Assembly: GCA_963618735.1 (NCBI GenBank)
Contig: CAVEUM010000005.1
Span: 38,994 to 102,993, forward strand
Direction of reading: 5' to 3'
From: CAKUFA01 sp963618735
Lineage (GTDB): Bacteria; Bacillota; Clostridia; Christensenellales; Aristaeellaceae
DNA: 64,000 bases
Below are positions 61,328 to 64,000 of this stretch, in pieces; position 1 is the first letter of the stretch, and each line of letters begins with the position of its first letter. A program made the translations under genes and the position numbers. The notes beneath the pieces are model-generated. The model made no database searches and was not told the DNA's origin. It was given only the letters and a program-made list of their open reading frames with translations.

Positions 61328-62197
61328 ATGAACTACGTCTTCATGACGGACAGCGACAGCGATCTGCCGTTTGCCCTGAAGCAAGAGCTGGACATTCCCG
61401 TTGTGTACATGCCCTATGCCATGGACGGTAAGGAGTACTTTGACGATTTAGGGCAGACCATCGACCACAAGAGCTACTACGACAAGATGCGTGCAGGCGC
61501 ACAGCCTGTGACCTCCGCCCTGAACGAAGAGGCGTATCTGGAATACTTTGAGCCCATCCTGAAGGAACACGATCTGCTGTTCCTGGCCTTCTCCAGCCAA
61601 ATGAGCTGCACCATCGAAGCCGTCCGTGCCGCACAGAAAACCCTGCTGAAGAAGTACCCCGAGCGCAAGTTCATCGTGGTGGACACCCTGTCCATTTCCG
61701 CTCCGCAGACCATTCTGGTGCTGAAGGCTCACGAGATGTACCGTGCAGGCAAGTCCATGGAAGAAGTGGCTGCCTGGGTGGAAGCCAACCGCTCCCGTTC
61801 TCAGGCCTGGTTCACCGTGGATGACCTGAAGTACCTCAAGCGCGGCGGCCGTATCTCCCCTGCCGCAGCAACCCTGGGCACCATGCTGGATTTGAAGCCC
61901 ATCATCATCGAGACCAAAGAAGGCAAGCTTGCCAGTGTGGACAAGGTACGCGGCCGTAAGAAGGCCATCAACTATATTGTTGATAAGGCCGTTGAAAATG
62001 TGGAAGATCCTGCGGAAGCCTGCGGCATCATCCTCCACGCTGACGCGATGGAAGATGCGGAACGCCTGAAGGCATTGCTGCAGGAGCGCATCCCCGGCAT
62101 GGATATCCGCATCGAGTGGGTTGGCCCGGTCATCGGCGCTCACTGCGGCCCCGGTACGCTGGCCTTCTGCTTCCTCGGCAAAGAACGTCCGCAATAA
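61328..62197 (+). CDS. DegV-family fatty-acid-binding protein
   Basis: The 289-residue protein has the DegV fold: TDSDSDLP at the N terminus, the conserved TSALNEE motif (fatty-acid head-group site), FSSQMS, LKYLKRGGRIS and a C-terminal GxHCGPGT. Relatives (FakB) bind fatty acids for phosphorylation by FakA; no fakA is nearby. AAGGAGG precedes the ATG. Confidence 0.9.
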   Translation: MNYVFMTDSDSDLPFALKQELDIPVVYMPYAMDGKEYFDDLGQTIDHKSYYDKMRAGAQPVTSALNEEAYLEYFEPILKEHDLLFLAFSSQMSCTIEAVRAAQKTLLKKYPERKFIVVDTLSISAPQTILVLKAHEMYRAGKSMEEVAAWVEANRSRSQAWFTVDDLKYLKRGGRISPAAATLGTMLDLKPIIIETKEGKLASVDKVRGRKKAINYIVDKAVENVEDPAEACGIILHADAMEDAERLKALLQERIPGMDIRIEWVGPVIGAHCGPGTLAFCFLGKERPQ

Positions 62198-62241
62198 ACC
62201 AATTTCATCAAACCGGCTTCGTCGCTTTGATGAGGGTATTC

Positions 62242-62268
62242 AAAAAAGTGGCAGAAGCCACTTTTTTG
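62242..62268 (+). terminator. Terminator after the DegV gene
   Basis: AAAAAAGTGGC-AGAA-GCCACTTTTTT is a tight 11-bp hairpin with a T tract. Confidence 0.85.
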
Positions 62269-62345
62269 AGTTAAAGCATTTTTTTGCGATCATTTTCGTT
62301 GGCGACGGCAAAGTTTGTTGAACCTACGTTTTTAAGGGAGGCATA

Positions 62346-63203
62346 ATGATGCTCTTCATAGGCGTTCTTTGGCTGGAAACCGTTTTGCAAACCCGTTTTC
62401 TGCCCCGTGATGGGATGGAGCTTCCTCTGGAGGGTCACCTGACTCGTGCCTCCGGTTCCATGTTGGAAGCCTATGAGGCTGCCCAATTGGCAGGGCAATC
62501 CGTCCAGCTGTTTTCCTTCTGCGGAAATGACCGCGAGCTCATGCGCCTCATGTCCTCCTCGGCAGTCTGCGCTCAACTCCGCATGTTCACAGTGAACCGT
62601 CCGCCATTGCAGCGGTTCATTCTGCAGTCTTCATTGGGTGAAGAATCTATCTTGCAGGACTCGCTTTACGAAGTCTCTATGCCGCGTGAGGATGCAAACG
62701 AGTTGCTCAGGCAGGAGTCTCACGTCCTGCTGGACGGTGAATCTCTGCTATGCATGAAAGGATTGCTGACCTGCCTGCAGGAGCACCCGCCCAAGGCGTT
62801 GCACATTGCCCCAGGAGCCTCCCTGCGCAAGATTCGCCCTGAACTGATGGCATCGCTGCTGGCGCTTCATCCCGTGTTTCACGTAACAGAGGACGTACTG
62901 TGTGCCTTCACACGCACGGGAGATGTGGCCGCAGCGGCCGCCATGGTCTGCAATCTCAGTCAGAGCGCAGTCATTGTCCGCATGCAGAGCGGTGACGCAT
63001 GGCTCCATACGGAGCAGGGCGGACAGCTGATCCCTGCCAGCAAGCAGGCAAGCGCATCGGAATACCACCGTGCAGGCATTGTGCTATCGCGGCTGGAGCA
63101 AGGCTTCTCCCTAGAGGATGCCGTCCGCGCTTCCGTTGCCGGCACAGAAACCCTCAAAAGACAAAATGCACAGTTGCATTGTGCAAAGGAGGAACAAGAA
63201 TGA
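62346..63203 (+). CDS. Degenerate PfkB-like sugar-kinase homologue
   Basis: This 285-residue protein follows the PfkB plan: GVLWLETVLQTRFLPRDG, ASGSMLEAYEAAQLAG (usually GGxxxN-A), and FSFCGND near the start. At the C terminus, ASEYHRAG lies where catalytic GAGDxFxAG should be, so the Asp is Glu and the anion-hole glycines are lost. Kinase activity is doubtful. It could bind a sugar or nucleotide for regulation. Two ATGs (62346, 62349) follow GGGAGG; the second has better spacing. It overlaps the next gene by 4 nt. Confidence 0.6.
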   Translation: MMLFIGVLWLETVLQTRFLPRDGMELPLEGHLTRASGSMLEAYEAAQLAGQSVQLFSFCGNDRELMRLMSSSAVCAQLRMFTVNRPPLQRFILQSSLGEESILQDSLYEVSMPREDANELLRQESHVLLDGESLLCMKGLLTCLQEHPPKALHIAPGASLRKIRPELMASLLALHPVFHVTEDVLCAFTRTGDVAAAAAMVCNLSQSAVIVRMQSGDAWLHTEQGGQLIPASKQASASEYHRAGIVLSRLEQGFSLEDAVRASVAGTETLKRQNAQLHCAKEEQE

Positions 63204-63673
63204 ATGGTGACTCCACCGCCCACGTTCGTGAGGCTTTGACGCCCTTTGGCGCGCAAGACAGAATTCTCGAGTTTGACGTTTCCAGTGCCACGGTAGAATT
63301 GGCCGCCCAGGCACTTCACTGCGAGGGCGCCCGCATTGCCAAGACGCTGTCCTTTATGGCGGACGGCAAGCCGCTCCTGATTGTTCTGGCAGGAGATGCT
63401 CGGGTCGACAATGCCAAGTACAAGCATCTCTTTGGCTGCAAGGCGAAGATGATGACCGCTGAAGAGCTGGAACACTACACTGGTCTGCACTTTGGCGGCG
63501 TATGCCCCTTTGGTATTCCGAAGGAGGTCGCCATTTATCTGGATGAAAGCCTGAAGCGTTTCACTACCGTCTATCCTGCCTGCGGCACTGATAATAGTGC
63601 CATTGAGGTCACCCCTGAGGAACTGGAGAAGTTCAGCGGTGCCATCGGGTGGATTAATGTTGGAAAACTGTAA
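63200..63673 (+). CDS. YbaK/EbsC-type aminoacyl-tRNA deacylase
   Basis: This 157-residue protein edits mischarged tRNA (Cys- or Ala-tRNA-Pro types). It has the YbaK fold with KTLSF-ADGKP, VLAGDARVDNAKY (the basic catalytic region) and the VCPFG loop with a Gly/Phe pocket. The start at 63200 has GGAGG upstream and overlaps the previous stop as ATGA. A longer frame runs through the preceding gene and is rejected. Confidence 0.9.
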   Translation: MNGDSTAHVREALTPFGAQDRILEFDVSSATVELAAQALHCEGARIAKTLSFMADGKPLLIVLAGDARVDNAKYKHLFGCKAKMMTAEELEHYTGLHFGGVCPFGIPKEVAIYLDESLKRFTTVYPACGTDNSAIEVTPEELEKFSGAIGWINVGKL

Positions 63674-63687
63674 CTGTAATAGCGTTA

Positions 63688-64000
63688 ATGGGTCAAGGGT
63701 CGAAGACCCTTGCAGGGTTCAGGGGCAGCGCCCCTGATAGGGTATGGGGCAAAGCCCCAAATATGGGTCAAGGGTCGAAGACCCTTGCAGGGTTCAGGGG
63801 CGGCGCCCCTGATAGGGTTTGGGGCAAAGCCCCATCAAAAAGGGCGCAGCCCCATAAAGGAGGGCGTAGCCCAAAAATGCGCTGAACAGCGTAGCGTTTT
63901 CAGCGCGCCTTCCACGCGCGGATTGCAAGGAAAAGTCACCAACCCCATCGCGATAACGGGTCAAGGGTCGAAGACCCTTGCAGGGTTCAGGGGCGGCGCC
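63688..64000. repeat. Array of short GC-rich hairpin repeats
   Basis: Units of about 75 bp recur at 63690, 63765 and 63958 (cut by the window end). Each is a chain of small palindromes: AAGGGTC-GAA-GACCCTT, AGGGGC-(A/G)GC-GCCCCT and TGGGGC-AAA-GCCCCA, followed between 63836 and 63880 by AGGGC-GCA-GCCC and AGGGC-GTA-GCCC. All have 5-7 bp stems and 3-nt loops. The 330-nt stretch holds no gene; a 65-codon frame in it is made of the repeats. Confidence 0.8.

Noticed and set aside
63688..63885. A 65-codon frame with repeats MGQGSKTLAGFRG
   Set aside because: It is a reading of the hairpin repeats; no ribosome binding site.
63688..64000. CRISPR array
   Set aside because: The repeats are contiguous palindromes without unique spacers, and no cas gene is near.

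Overview
The window is about 64 kb of a GC-rich Bacillota (class Clostridia) genome, probably from a gut or rumen fermenter. The evidence is the gene neighbourhoods: rlmN-prpC-prkC-rsgA-rpe, the sepF-yggT-ylmH-divIVA division cluster, a CtsR heat-shock box before clpB, a SigB-like sigma factor with an RsbW-like partner, and many A-x-A signal peptides. No outer-membrane or sporulation-specific gene is visible. A run of Ns at 51054-51204 shows a draft or metagenome scaffold. Placing it nearer Christensenellales-type clostridia is inference.

Layout. 1-4586 (+): end of rlmN, then PP2C phosphatase, PASTA Ser/Thr kinase, rsgA and rpe, mostly joined by 4-8 nt overlaps. 4664-6368 (-): orphan DNA methyltransferase behind a cysteine-cluster protein. 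6529-10392 (-): tRNA-Gly, tuf, rpmG, secE, nusG, rplK, rplA from one strong promoter, with two likely L1 operators. 10641-16488 (-): peptide ABC transporter oppBCDFA. 16879-19979 (+): tRNA-Leu, csoR and a copper ATPase carrying a CopZ-like C-terminal domain. 20173-22104 (-): membrane-anchored surface protein. 22432-25029 (+): clpB. 25093-25965 (-): DUF368 lipid-carrier transporter. 26142-29751 (+): nrdR (DnaA boxes at its promoter), a DUF4097 protein, ybaB-recR and rmuC. 29905-30633 (+): a secreted duplicated protein.

30748-43769 is a plant-polysaccharide locus: a GH43-GH28 fusion, an (alpha/alpha)6 glycosidase, a GH10 enzyme, a NodB deacetylase, a membrane acyltransferase, an SGNH esterase, a Gfo/Idh/MocA oxidoreductase and an ankyrin-GH43 fusion. 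None of the glycosidases has a signal peptide, so they probably finish imported oligosaccharides (xylan or pectin fragments) in the cytoplasm. No sugar transporter is in the window.

43949-44863 (+) is a secreted NAGPA-like protein. 44952-50949 (-) runs from the anti-sigma-like protein and sigma factor through an HlyD-like protein, yggS, sepF, yggT and ylmH to divIVA. After the gap, 51320-58462 (-) holds recD2, comF, two overlapping secreted PIG-L deacetylases, a GNAT acetyltransferase and lysC. 58659-61084 (-) has three VanY-like M15 paralogues, one without two zinc ligands. 61328-63673 (+) has a DegV protein, a degenerate PfkB-like protein and a YbaK deacylase. The window ends in an array of short GC-rich hairpin repeats.

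The most unusual items are the ankyrin-GH43 fusion, the CopA-CopZ fusion with an internal ribosome binding site, helically phased DnaA boxes on the nrdR promoter, the paired L1 operator mimics, the Gln-rich repeat SepF, the dead VanY paralogue and the two PIG-L genes overlapping by about 100 nt. I did not find an obvious new defence or mobile system.
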